DNA of 64,000 bases from an uncultured Flavobacteriaceae bacterium (GTDB lineage Bacteria; Bacteroidota; Bacteroidia; Flavobacteriales; Flavobacteriaceae). Location of the stretch: the NCBI GenBank assembly GCA_938092005.1, contig CALKOU010000001.1, positions 62,001 through 126,000 of the forward strand, written 5' to 3'. Each line of letters opens with the position of its first letter. Position 1 is the stretch's first letter. The notes under the pieces are model-generated. The model was not told the DNA's origin and did not search any database. It saw only the letters and a list, made by a program, of their open reading frames with translations. The translations under genes and the position numbers were made by a program. Below are positions 18,801-28,741 of this stretch, in pieces.

Positions 18801-21210
18801 TCTTTCCTATTTTTTCCAAACGAAAACGTATTCCAATCACACAGATAAACAACAACCAACCTGATGCCATTAGCAGGGAGCCGTGTTGCACCACTGGAGG
18901 TGAAAATTTAAAAACAAGCTCGTGTTTTCCTGGTGGGATTACAACGCCACGAAGCATATAGTTAACCTTGTGTTGTTGTAAATCCGTATCATTTATAGAA
19001 ACGGTCCACCCATTTGGATAATACATTTCTGAAAATACGGCCAACCGTTCGTGCTGTAGTGTTACATGATAACGAAGTAAATTATTGCGTGATTCTACAA
19101 TGGTTATTTTATCCGTTTCTGCTGTTTGGTATGTCGTTTCAGTTAAAGTCCTGGATAGTGCTTGCTTTTTTGGATCTATGGTGTTTAGGCGTGTAAGTTC
19201 TTCATTAGCATTAGCAACATGAACAAGTTCTTCAACAAGCCACGCTGCCCCTAAAGCAGTAGTGCGTTCTTGCAATCCTGATGAAAATGCGTTTGAAATG
19301 ACGTACTTGATATTCAGCATATCCATAACAACACTGTCTTGTTGACGTAAATAAAAATCATAAACATCTTGCAAAACGGCAGGTTTTGCTCCGTGATAAC
19401 CACCAATAGTTCGATGAAAATATGCGGTTCTAGAAGAAGAATATCCAAGGCTTGGTTCAAAAACACGATATCGTGTTTTATCTAAAAGAATCTGCTTGTC
19501 TTGAGCAGTAGCTTTGAATGGTGTGTTGAATTGATAAGAACTAACAAATTGGTTTTCATTAAAAAAGGCTCGGTTATACTGCCATAAATCTGCAAAGACA
19601 AATAGAGTAACAAGTAGTACAAATAAATGTGCTGTTATGAGCTTGCGCCAAAAAGCAATAACCACAACACTTATCAAGCCAACAAGCAATAAAACACGAT
19701 ATGTATCATCCCAAATGAGGGTGATACGTGATTCACGGAGCGGATTTAACAACACTTCTGGAAGTGCATAAGATGCTTCTACAGACGAAGTGAATGAAAA
19801 GAAACCTTTTGCCCCACCAATCAAAAAGAATAGCAATGCAATGAAAATAGCAAAAACGATAAATACGTTTAAAAGCTTCTTGCGATCAATACCGTGATTT
19901 TGAGTAAGGTATTTAACTCCCAACATGGCAGCATAAGGAGCACAGAGCAGCAACATAATTTGAGCAGAACTCACGGATCTAAACTTATCATAAAGCGGCA
20001 AATAATCAATGAAAAACTGTGTTAGCACGGGCATATTTTTACCCCAAGAAAACAACAGTGATAAAGTGATTATAGAAAAAAGAACGATACGCGTATTCCG
20101 ATCCGAAATCAACAATCCAAGAAAAGAAAAAAACAACAACGCTACGCCTAAATATACAGGTGCTGCTACAAAAGGTTGATCCCCCCAATAAGGCCTAAAT
20201 TGCTGAAGCAGGTTTGTTGCAGTATCATAATCCAACGCACCCGTACCCAAGCTTGTTTGGAGGAACTTCATAAAAGGACTTTCTTCTGAAAAGCCTTCGG
20301 AAGAACTGCCTCCCATAATGTTGGGTGACACAAAGGTCAATGTTTCAAAAATCCCGTAACTGTATTCCGTTATGTAGTCAAAAGATAATCCATTAGATGC
20401 AACTTTTGGAGAACCGTCTGGATTGATGCTAAGTTCGCTTGCACCACGGGTGCTAAATTTGGTGTATTCCAAAGTCGGAAGAACATGTTGTGCATTCATC
20501 ATCAGTGCTAGTATCCCACATACCACCAAAGTACCTACGGGCTTAAACACATGAGAAACACCTTCTTTACGCCATGTATTAATTCCCCACAACAACGTCC
20601 AAATGGCAGCCATAACAAGGGTGTAATAGGTCATCTGTAGGTGATTAGCATGCAGTTGTAATGCCAACCCGATTGTCAACCAAACAAACCCCCATTTTTT
20701 CTTGTCAATTAATACTTGAAAAAGCCCCAGAAAAATAAGGGGAGCATAAGCCAATGTCATGGCTTTGGTGTTGTGACCGACCATTAAAATGATGATGTAG
20801 TACGATGAAAAGCCGTAAGCCAGTGAACCAAGTATGGAAGTCGCTTTAGAGAAACCCCTACTTTGCGCAAACACATAGAAGAAAAACAGGTATAAAAATA
20901 ACATATCAGCAGGGCGTGGAAGAAAACGCAGGGCATCATCAATGTAACGTAGGATATCATATGGGTATCGACTGGTTATTTGGTAGGTGGGCATGCCCAC
21001 AAATGCATTATCAATCCAATAGGGTTCTTCATCAAATGCGGCGCGGTGTTCCAATATCTGGCGTTGCATGCCTTTAAACTGTACAATGTCAGATTGCACT
21101 AATGATTTTCCAGTCAATACTGGATAAAAATAGGCCAGTGAAATAATGGCAAAAAACACCGTCACTAAAACGTGGGGTAATAAAAAGCGTAACACAGGAT
21201 GTTTCATCAT
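18793..21210 (-). CDS. YfhO family membrane protein
   Basis: 805 aa multi-TM; C-terminal ERLAVFSEMYYPNGWTVSINDTDLQQHKVNYMLRGVVIPPGKHELVFKFSPP. Confidence 0.85.
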   Translation of the reverse strand: MMKHPVLRFLLPHVLVTVFFAIISLAYFYPVLTGKSLVQSDIVQFKGMQRQILEHRAAFDEEPYWIDNAFVGMPTYQITSRYPYDILRYIDDALRFLPRPADMLFLYLFFFYVFAQSRGFSKATSILGSLAYGFSSYYIIILMVGHNTKAMTLAYAPLIFLGLFQVLIDKKKWGFVWLTIGLALQLHANHLQMTYYTLVMAAIWTLLWGINTWRKEGVSHVFKPVGTLVVCGILALMMNAQHVLPTLEYTKFSTRGASELSINPDGSPKVASNGLSFDYITEYSYGIFETLTFVSPNIMGGSSSEGFSEESPFMKFLQTSLGTGALDYDTATNLLQQFRPYWGDQPFVAAPVYLGVALLFFSFLGLLISDRNTRIVLFSIITLSLLFSWGKNMPVLTQFFIDYLPLYDKFRSVSSAQIMLLLCAPYAAMLGVKYLTQNHGIDRKKLLNVFIVFAIFIALLFFLIGGAKGFFSFTSSVEASYALPEVLLNPLRESRITLIWDDTYRVLLLVGLISVVVIAFWRKLITAHLFVLLVTLFVFADLWQYNRAFFNENQFVSSYQFNTPFKATAQDKQILLDKTRYRVFEPSLGYSSSRTAYFHRTIGGYHGAKPAVLQDVYDFYLRQQDSVVMDMLNIKYVISNAFSSGLQERTTALGAAWLVEELVHVANANEELTRLNTIDPKKQALSRTLTETTYQTAETDKITIVESRNNLLRYHVTLQHERLAVFSEMYYPNGWTVSINDTDLQQHKVNYMLRGVVIPPGKHELVFKFSPPVVQHGSLLMASGWLLFICVIGIRFRLEKIGKIA

Positions 21211-21270
21211 CTTTCAAAAATACAACTCTATATATAATGAACGGAATTTTTAATTCATGTATCTTTGAAT

Positions 21271-22362
21271 ATGCGCATGTCATCACTACATTTTTTGTTC
21301 GTGCCTGCCCTACTGGCCATCTCTTTTCTATCGGCGGCGCAATACACGGAAGTTATCAATAGCAATCGCCCGAGCCAAACCATGGGGGCTTTTAGTGTTG
21401 GTAAACAAGTTTATCAGTTAGAACAAGGCATTTCATTTAGATCAGGAAAATTTGATCGTTTTTATAACGCTTCATACTCTGGCTTAGGATCATACACCCA
21501 ACTCCGAGTGGGTTTGTTCAAAGAACAGCTAGAGCTTGTTGGAACTCTAGATTATCAAATGGATGAACTTAGCTATCAAAATGCAGTTGGGACCTACAAC
21601 ATTGATCGCTCAGGCATTCGAGACTTGGGAGCTGGATTTAAGTATTTGGTGTATGACCCTTTTCGAAATACAGAAAAATACAAAGTGAATTTTTACAGTT
21701 GGCATGCGAACAACCGTATCAGGTGGCGTGACCTAATACCGGCTGTTTCAGTATATGCAGGCGCACAGTTTAGTATTGACACTATTTATCCATATCAAGA
21801 AAATTTTAGTCCTCTTTTTAGATTTAATTATCGCCCTATTGAAGCACCTTTTGTTTCAGGAACGGCTTTACTCATCATGCAGCAGCATTTGCGTCCTGGA
21901 TTGGTAGTCGTTCACAATGTGGGCATGCGTTATATTTTAGCAGACGTACAACAAAAAAAGATGATGAGTACTGTAACCTACAGTACCAAATCTAAATGGT
22001 CGTTTTATGGAGAGTATATTATTGATGATAGCTCCCTCTATTCAGATGTAACGCTAGGCGGTGGCGTTGCGTATCTTTTCAATAACAATGTACAACTAGA
22101 TGTAGCTGTGCAACAAAGCCTAAAAACAACCCCTAGCTTATTAAACGCTGGTCTTGGACTGTCCTATCGTCTAGATCGTCATAACATATGGCAAGAACAA
22201 CCCCAGAGTTTGACAGAAACCAAACTAAACAAGGAAGCGCGAAAAAATAATAAGCGTGAGGAAAAAGATTTAAAAAATTCGGAGCGAAGAACAACAAAAG
22301 GATTGCGAAAATTGGATAAAAAACAAAAGCGAATCGAGCGTAAATTAAAACGAGTAAAATGA
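21271..22362 (+). CDS. Outer-membrane beta-barrel (transporter-like) protein with a basic coiled C-terminus
   Basis: Signal peptide then barrel-like beta repeats; lysine/arginine-rich tail NKREEKDLKNSERRTTKGLRKLDKKQKRIERKLKRVK. Confidence 0.7.
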   Translation: MRMSSLHFLFVPALLAISFLSAAQYTEVINSNRPSQTMGAFSVGKQVYQLEQGISFRSGKFDRFYNASYSGLGSYTQLRVGLFKEQLELVGTLDYQMDELSYQNAVGTYNIDRSGIRDLGAGFKYLVYDPFRNTEKYKVNFYSWHANNRIRWRDLIPAVSVYAGAQFSIDTIYPYQENFSPLFRFNYRPIEAPFVSGTALLIMQQHLRPGLVVVHNVGMRYILADVQQKKMMSTVTYSTKSKWSFYGEYIIDDSSLYSDVTLGGGVAYLFNNNVQLDVAVQQSLKTTPSLLNAGLGLSYRLDRHNIWQEQPQSLTETKLNKEARKNNKREEKDLKNSERRTTKGLRKLDKKQKRIERKLKRVK

Positions 22363-23489
22363 TAGAAATTGTAGAAGTTAGTTCCCCTAAGCAATATCGT
22401 GCGTTTTTTCGATTTCCCTTCGAACTTTATCGTAACTGTCCCCAATGGGTTCCACCGATTACCAAAGAAGAAATGGATGTTTTTAATCCACAAAAAAACA
22501 GTGTTTTTCAGCATGGTATGGCGCGCTTGTTCCTAGCTAAAAAGCAAGACAAGATTGTTGGTCGTATTGCTGCCATGATCAATTGGGTTGAAATTGAAGA
22601 GCTTAAAAAAACAAAGGTGCGTTTTGGATGGTATGATACCATAGACGACATAGAGGTTAGCAAAAAACTTATTGAAGCTGTTGAAGGCGTAGCCATTGCC
22701 GAAGGGATGACCTATATAGAAGGCCCTATGGGATTTTCAAATATGGACAAGGCAGGACTTTTAGTCAAAGGGTTTGAGCACATGAACACCATGATTACAT
22801 GGTATCATTACCCCTATCAAAAAGAGCATTTAGAAAAACTTGGACTGATAAAACAAAGCGAATGGATTGAATTTAAAATTGACATTTTTGATGCTAAAGA
22901 TGCACCAGAAAAGGTCAAAAAATTTGCACGTGTTATCAAAGAGCGCTACAAGCTTCGAACGCTAGAATTTAAGTCTACTAAAGATGTTGAGCCGCATGTA
23001 GATGAAATGTTTGACCTACTCAATCAAACGTATAAGAATCTACAATCATTTGTTCCGATACAACAACATCAAATTGAGGTTTACAAGAAGAAGTATATCC
23101 CCTACGTACACCCTGATTTCATTAAGTGTGTGGTTGACGAAAACGATGAAATGATTGCCTTTACGATTACCATGCCGTCGTTTACCAAAGCATTAAAAAA
23201 GATTAACGGGAATATGTTTCCCTTTGGATTGTTTCATTTGTGGCGTGCGCAACGCAAAAACGACCGTGCAGCATTTTACCTTATTGGCATCAAAGAGAGT
23301 TATCAAAACAAAGGGATTACGGCCATCATCTTCCAAGAAATTCAGGAAATGTTTAACAAACGTGGCATAACAAAGGTAGAAACCAATCCCGAATTGGAAG
23401 AAAACAAAGCCATTCAAGCCCTTTGGAAAAATTACAAACACGAACTCCACAAACGACGTAGAACCTATCGTAAAGAAGTTACGTTTTGA
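22359..23489 (+). CDS. GNAT-like acetyltransferase domain protein
   Basis: 376 aa; YLIGIKESYQNKGITAIIFQEIQEMFNKRGITKVETNPELEENKAIQALWKNY resembles the C-terminal half of a GNAT fold. Confidence 0.7.
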   Translation: MIEIVEVSSPKQYRAFFRFPFELYRNCPQWVPPITKEEMDVFNPQKNSVFQHGMARLFLAKKQDKIVGRIAAMINWVEIEELKKTKVRFGWYDTIDDIEVSKKLIEAVEGVAIAEGMTYIEGPMGFSNMDKAGLLVKGFEHMNTMITWYHYPYQKEHLEKLGLIKQSEWIEFKIDIFDAKDAPEKVKKFARVIKERYKLRTLEFKSTKDVEPHVDEMFDLLNQTYKNLQSFVPIQQHQIEVYKKKYIPYVHPDFIKCVVDENDEMIAFTITMPSFTKALKKINGNMFPFGLFHLWRAQRKNDRAAFYLIGIKESYQNKGITAIIFQEIQEMFNKRGITKVETNPELEENKAIQALWKNYKHELHKRRRTYRKEVTF

Positions 23490-24880
23490 ATATTAATGAT
23501 ACCATAGTAGCGCTCTCAACAGCACCTGGCGCAGCAGCTATTGCTGTGGTTCGCCTAAGTGGCGATCGTGCCATTGCGATAGCACAACATACGTTTCGCT
23601 CAAGGTTTGGTAAAAAATTAGCAATACAGCGTACCCATCAAGTACTGTTAGGAGATTTTTATCATCAAGATGCTTTGATAGATGAAGTATTGGTATCTGT
23701 ATTTAAAAACCCGAATTCGTATACAGGGGAAGACGTCGTTGAAATTTCATGTCATGGTTCGGTTTATGTGCAACAACGCATTTTAAAAGTGTTGCAAGAA
23801 CTTGGCGCACGACTTGCTGCCCCCGGGGAATTTACACTTCGTGCATTTTTAAATAAAAAAATGGATTTGGCACAAGCCGAAGCCGTAGCAGATTTGATTT
23901 CCGCAGAAAGTGAAGCAGCGCACCACATTGCCGTGCAACACCTTCGAGGCGGCATTAGCAACAGCTTAGGTGACTTACGTGAACGCTTGCTTTCTTTTGC
24001 TTCGCTTATTGAGTTAGAACTCGATTTTAGCGAAGAAGATGTTGCATTTGCAGATCGGACACAACTACGTGCGCTAGTGGACGATATACGAGATGCGTTA
24101 AAACGTTTACTTGATTCGTTTGAGACAGGTAACGCCATCAAACACGGCATTCCTGTAGCGCTAATTGGAAAACCCAATGCAGGAAAATCCTCGTTACTAA
24201 ACGCCTTATTGGACGAAGAAAAGGCGTTGGTTTCTGATATTGCTGGCACCACCCGAGATAGCATAGAAGACACCCTTTCCATTGGAGGCATTCAATATCG
24301 CTTTATTGATACCGCTGGCTTGCGCAAAACTACAGATGTAGTAGAAGCTATGGGCGTAGAACGCACACAAGAAAAAATGGATAAGGCTGCTATTTTGATG
24401 TATGTTGTGGATCCTAGTAATCAAACTGCAGAAGAAGTTGCGCAGGTCTTAAAAGACATCAAACGTAACGACGCTACATTATTGCTTATCATTAACAAAA
24501 TTGATCTACTCGGCAAAGAAGCGTTAAGAGCGTATCGTGTTGAGCTTAAAAAGTTAAAAGTAAATACAGTTGTTTATGACACTATAGCCATAAGCACCAA
24601 AAACAAAGCAGACATACAGCAAATCAAAGCACGTTTTGCAGGACTTTTGCAATGGAACTCGGGTAGTGCATTGGTGAGCAACCAACGGCACTGGGCAGCA
24701 CTACAAGCTGCTATGGGGGGTGTTGTAGAAGTTATAGGAGGGATTGACGAAAACCGTAGTAGCGATCTGTTAGCGATTGATATCCGACAAACCTTACATG
24801 AACTCGGCACCATCACTGGAGAAGTCACTACGGACGATATTTTAGGAAATATATTTGCTAACTTCTGTATCGGAAAATAA
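23486..24880 (+). CDS. mnmE: tRNA uridine-5-carboxymethylaminomethyl(34) synthesis GTPase MnmE
   Basis: DTIVALSTAPGAAAIAVVRLSG, G1 GKPNAGKSSLLNALL, C-terminal NIFANFCIGK; TTG start overlapping the upstream stop. Confidence 0.97.
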   Translation: MNINDTIVALSTAPGAAAIAVVRLSGDRAIAIAQHTFRSRFGKKLAIQRTHQVLLGDFYHQDALIDEVLVSVFKNPNSYTGEDVVEISCHGSVYVQQRILKVLQELGARLAAPGEFTLRAFLNKKMDLAQAEAVADLISAESEAAHHIAVQHLRGGISNSLGDLRERLLSFASLIELELDFSEEDVAFADRTQLRALVDDIRDALKRLLDSFETGNAIKHGIPVALIGKPNAGKSSLLNALLDEEKALVSDIAGTTRDSIEDTLSIGGIQYRFIDTAGLRKTTDVVEAMGVERTQEKMDKAAILMYVVDPSNQTAEEVAQVLKDIKRNDATLLLIINKIDLLGKEALRAYRVELKKLKVNTVVYDTIAISTKNKADIQQIKARFAGLLQWNSGSALVSNQRHWAALQAAMGGVVEVIGGIDENRSSDLLAIDIRQTLHELGTITGEVTTDDILGNIFANFCIGK

Positions 24881-24886
24881 TAATGA

Positions 24887-24943
24887 GACTTAATTCCATC
24901 CTACTCCTTCGTTTAGTCTTGTAGTTATAGGTAGAATTAAGTC
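24887..24943. repeat. 10-bp perfect inverted repeat just after mnmE
   Basis: GACTTAATTC (24887-24896) and GAATTAAGTC (24934-24943). Confidence 0.6.
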
Positions 24944-25317
24944 ATAAAAAGCGAAAAGGTCAAAAAGAGAGCCAACCATAGCTGTTCAATTCGACCAATT
25001 CATTTAGGAAATGCGAATGTATAACAAATTTTTAACCCTACAACTCAATGTGAACTTAATCTATTACAGAGCTATTTAGATGCATTCGGAATATAGAAAG
25101 GTGCAAAACGGCTTAAAAAACACAACTACTCAAATTAAGTCTTTTTGACTATATGCAAGGCTATTCTATCAATTCTTGATATTTATTGGTAAGTAACCTA
25201 AATTTTTCAAAGCTCAATTTAAAAATATTGCCGCTAAACTTTTTTATTTCTTTAACACAAGAAACAAGGTTAATCGCCGTTTTTATAGTAATTTTACATC
25301 TTAAAATCCTTTTAAAC

Positions 25318-26181
25318 ATGAAAAGAACATTCATCTTATTTATTGCAATTCCAGCACTACTTGCTTCTTGTGTGTCCCAAAAAAAATATACGGCACTTGA
25401 AGCAGACCATAAAGAAACCAAGGACCTCCTTAATTCAGCTACGGTTAAATTAAATTCGTGCATTGACGAAAAAGCTAAAAGTGATGCATCAGTTTCTGCA
25501 CTTCGTGATCAAATTACTTTCTTAAAAGCAAACAATCAAGAACTCATCAACAACATGGGAAACTTGACTACACTTTCGCAAAAAGGTGCTGAGAACTTAG
25601 AACGTTCTTTAGAGTCACTAAAGGAAAAAGATATGCGCATTACACGAATGCAAGACGCTGTAACAAGACGTGACTCCGTTACGCTTGCATTGGTTACCAG
25701 TCTAAAAGGTGCACTTGTTGACATTAACGACTCCGACATTGAAGTAAATGTTGAAAAAGGTGTGGTGTTTATTTCAATTTCTGACAAACTACTCTTTAGA
25801 AGTGGTAGTTATACCGTAACCTCACGTGCAAAAGAAGTACTTGGTAAAGTAGCACGTGTTATCAACGATAAAACTGATCTTGAATTTATGGTCGAAGGAC
25901 ATACCGACAACGTACCCGTTAAAAAAGACAGCAATGTTCTTGTAGATAACTGGGATTTGAGTGTGAAACGTGCAACGGCTGTTGTACGTATACTACAAAA
26001 AGACTTCTTAGTAGATCCAGCACGTATGACAGCTGCAGGGCGTAGCTCTTATATTCCACTAGAAGACAATACTACTGCTACTGGGCGTGCCAAAAATCGA
26101 AGAACACGTATAGTTGTGCTTCCTAAATTAGATCAATTCTTTGACTTACTAGAAAAAGGTATGGAAGCTGCTTCGAAGTAA
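25318..26181 (+). CDS. OmpA family lipoprotein
   Basis: MKRTFILFIAIPALLASCVSQ lipobox; C-terminal EGHTDNVPVKKDS...NWDLSVKRATAVVRIL...AAGRSSYIPLEDNTTATGRAKNRRTRI; start 25318 preferred over 25186. Confidence 0.92.
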   Translation: MKRTFILFIAIPALLASCVSQKKYTALEADHKETKDLLNSATVKLNSCIDEKAKSDASVSALRDQITFLKANNQELINNMGNLTTLSQKGAENLERSLESLKEKDMRITRMQDAVTRRDSVTLALVTSLKGALVDINDSDIEVNVEKGVVFISISDKLLFRSGSYTVTSRAKEVLGKVARVINDKTDLEFMVEGHTDNVPVKKDSNVLVDNWDLSVKRATAVVRILQKDFLVDPARMTAAGRSSYIPLEDNTTATGRAKNRRTRIVVLPKLDQFFDLLEKGMEAASK

Positions 26182-26202
26182 TACAGCTTTTAAAAATATT
26201 AC

Positions 26203-26249
26203 AAAACCACTAGGTCATGAGCTTGTCATATGATCTAGTGGTTTTTTTT
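26203..26249 (+). terminator. Rho-independent terminator after the OmpA-family gene
   Basis: AAAACCACTAGGTCAT...ATGATCTAGTGGTTTTTTTT, long stem with one G:U and a T-run. Confidence 0.88.
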
Positions 26250-26296
26250 ATGCAGATATTAAGATTGACTAACCATACATTTTTTTAAAATCAAAT

Positions 26297-26337
26297 GTCA
26301 GGTCGAGTGAAATTCTGTAAGAATTTAGTATCGAGAC
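26297..26337. repeat. Short imperfect palindromic intergenic repeat
   Basis: GTCAGGTCGAGTGAAATTCTGTAAGAATTTAGTATCGAGAC; imperfect inverted arms GGTCGAGTGAAATTC / GAATTTAGTATCGAGAC. Confidence 0.55.
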
Positions 26338-28647
26338 TTAAGTAACTACTTTGAGCTTTGCAAAGCGTAACAATACATTTTTTTCCCCGGAATGATCAAA
26401 GCGGATGAGTGCCTTTGCATCATTTCCAGCGCCATCGAGCTGTAAGACTGTACCAAACCCAAAACGGCTATGCGAAACACGTACCCCGTGCTGGATTTCT
26501 GATAAGTCTAGCGTAGGTGCAGCCTTAGCAGCTTTGTTTACAGCTTTCATTCGTGCTTTCGGAGGTACTGTTGTTGCAGTTGCGGGTTTCTTTTTAGCCA
26601 AAGGCTTGTAACGCACTCTATTGGGATCGGGTGCGTCAAAAACAGAAGTATCCACCAACGGTTTAAATGAATAATCATCTTGAACCACTTGGTTGTCGAT
26701 GTATGCTTCGTCAATCTCAGCTAAAAAACGACTTGGCTCTGCATCTATAATTTTTCCCCAACGGTAGCGTGAAAGCGTATAGGTTAAAGTTACCCGCTTT
26801 TCGGCTCGTGTAAGTGCAACATAAAATAGACGTCGTTCTTCTTCTAATTCAGCTCGTGTGTTGACACTCATGGCAGAAGGAAACAAATCTTCCTCCAAAC
26901 CAACAATATACACATTTGGAAACTCCAACCCCTTTGCCAAGTGAATGGTCATTAACGATACCGCATTTTTATCGTTCACCTCATTATCAAAATCAGTTGC
27001 CAGCGCAACATCTTCCAAAAAAGCTACCAATGAACCTGATTCGTCGGCAAGTTCGCGCTGCCCCTCAACAAAATCTTTGATTCCATTTAAAAGCTCTTCA
27101 ATGTTTTCAATACGCGTTACAGCCTCTGGAGTTCCTTCTTTTTTAAGTTCTGAAACCAACCCTGCTTTTTTGGTAACCATATCGGCTAATTCAAATGCGT
27201 CTAGGGATTCTAACTGCGTTTTAAACGACTCCATCATGGTATGGAAGTTCTGCAACTTTGCCCGTGTTCCTGCATTGATGTTGAGCGGAAGTTCCTGCAC
27301 TTTTGCAAGCACCTCATATAGCGTCATATCGTTTGTATTAGCGGCAACGATAAGTTTATTAATCGTTGTTTGGCCAATCCCCCGCATGGGATAATTAATA
27401 ACCCGCTTAAGACTTTCTTCATCGCTAGGATTAATAAGAAGACGTAAATATGCCAGCACATCCTTAATTTCTTTACGCTGGTAAAACGAAACCCCACCGT
27501 AAACCCGGTATGGAATATTTCGTTTACGCAACGCATCTTCCATGGAACGAGACTGTGCATTGGTGCGGTACAAAATCGTGTAATGCTCATACCCCTGTTG
27601 GGTTTGCATGGCACGTTCAAAAATATCACCTGCTACATAACGCCCTTCTTCTCCGTCGGTTGGGCTTCGGTGTAAAATAATTTTATGCCCATCGGGGTTT
27701 TGCGTCCAAACATTCTTTTCCAGTCGGTTTTGATTATGCGCAATCAACGTATTTGCTGCTTGCACAATGGTGTTAGACGAACGATAATTTTGTTCAAGTC
27801 GATACACCACAGCGTCGTCGTAATCGCGCTGGAAATTTAGAATGTTTTGAATGTTTGCACCACGAAACGCATAAATGCTTTGAGCATCATCTCCTACGAC
27901 ACAAACATTTTGGTACTTGTCGGCTAATGCACGTACAATAAGGTATTGTGAGTGATTGGTATCTTGATACTCATCTACCAAAATGTAGCGAAAACGCTCT
28001 TGATATTTAGCCAGCACATCTGGAAAACGATTTAACAGTTCATTGGTCTTAAGGAGTAAATCATCAAAATCCATAGCACCTGCTTTAAAACAGCGATCCA
28101 CATACGCCTTGTATATGGTTCCCATTTCAGGACGCTTGGACTCACGGTCAGCTTCAACGAGTTCTGGATTGTTGTAGTAAGCACGAACCGTAATCAAGCT
28201 ATTTTTAAAGGAGGATATGCGCGAACGTATTTGCTTGACCTTATAAAGGTCTTTATCCAGATTTAATTCTTTGATAATAGCACTCAACAAACGTTCAGAA
28301 TCTTGTGTGTCGTATATGGTAAAACTGGAAGGATAGCCTAAACGATCTGCTTCTGCACGAAGAATTCGTGCAAACACAGAGTGGAACGTACCCATCCATA
28401 AATTCTTTGCTTCACTCTCCCCTACAATTTGTGCAATGCGTTCCTTCATCTCACGAGCTGCCTTGTTGGTAAAGGTTAAAGATAAAATGGAAAATGCATC
28501 CACTCCTTGTTGCAGTAAGTATGCAATTCGATAGGTAAGCACGCGTGTTTTGCCAGAGCCTGCACCTGCAATAACCATTAACGGCCCATCTTTGTGAACG
28601 GTTGGTTTTTGCTGCGCTTCATTAAGTAGCTTGAGGTAGTCTTCCAA
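26338..28647 (-). CDS. UvrD/PcrA-type ATP-dependent DNA helicase
   Basis: VIAGAGSGKTRVLTYRIAYLL, DEYQDTNHSQYLIVRALA, VVGDDAQSIYAFRGA; likely TTG start at 28647 (MEDYLKLLNEAQQ). Confidence 0.93.
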   Translation of the reverse strand: MEDYLKLLNEAQQKPTVHKDGPLMVIAGAGSGKTRVLTYRIAYLLQQGVDAFSILSLTFTNKAAREMKERIAQIVGESEAKNLWMGTFHSVFARILRAEADRLGYPSSFTIYDTQDSERLLSAIIKELNLDKDLYKVKQIRSRISSFKNSLITVRAYYNNPELVEADRESKRPEMGTIYKAYVDRCFKAGAMDFDDLLLKTNELLNRFPDVLAKYQERFRYILVDEYQDTNHSQYLIVRALADKYQNVCVVGDDAQSIYAFRGANIQNILNFQRDYDDAVVYRLEQNYRSSNTIVQAANTLIAHNQNRLEKNVWTQNPDGHKIILHRSPTDGEEGRYVAGDIFERAMQTQQGYEHYTILYRTNAQSRSMEDALRKRNIPYRVYGGVSFYQRKEIKDVLAYLRLLINPSDEESLKRVINYPMRGIGQTTINKLIVAANTNDMTLYEVLAKVQELPLNINAGTRAKLQNFHTMMESFKTQLESLDAFELADMVTKKAGLVSELKKEGTPEAVTRIENIEELLNGIKDFVEGQRELADESGSLVAFLEDVALATDFDNEVNDKNAVSLMTIHLAKGLEFPNVYIVGLEEDLFPSAMSVNTRAELEEERRLFYVALTRAEKRVTLTYTLSRYRWGKIIDAEPSRFLAEIDEAYIDNQVVQDDYSFKPLVDTSVFDAPDPNRVRYKPLAKKKPATATTVPPKARMKAVNKAAKAAPTLDLSEIQHGVRVSHSRFGFGTVLQLDGAGNDAKALIRFDHSGEKNVLLRFAKLKVVT

Positions 28648-28741
28648 AACAATTATTTTAAAGTGAAAATAACCAAACAACAACGGTTGATAAAGCAGCG
28701 CAACAAATAGTTATTAACAGGAAACTACTATCTTCGTTTTT

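Noticed and set aside
16105-21210. Flippase, glycosyltransferase and YfhO protein as a new surface-glycan system
   Set aside because: These are common Bacteroidota cell-surface glycan genes with ordinary domain content; nothing in the sequence marks them as unusual.
25186-25317. N-terminal extension of the OmpA-family ORF
   Set aside because: The lipoprotein signal sequence (MKRTFILFIAIPALLASC) begins at 25318; the upstream part looks non-coding.
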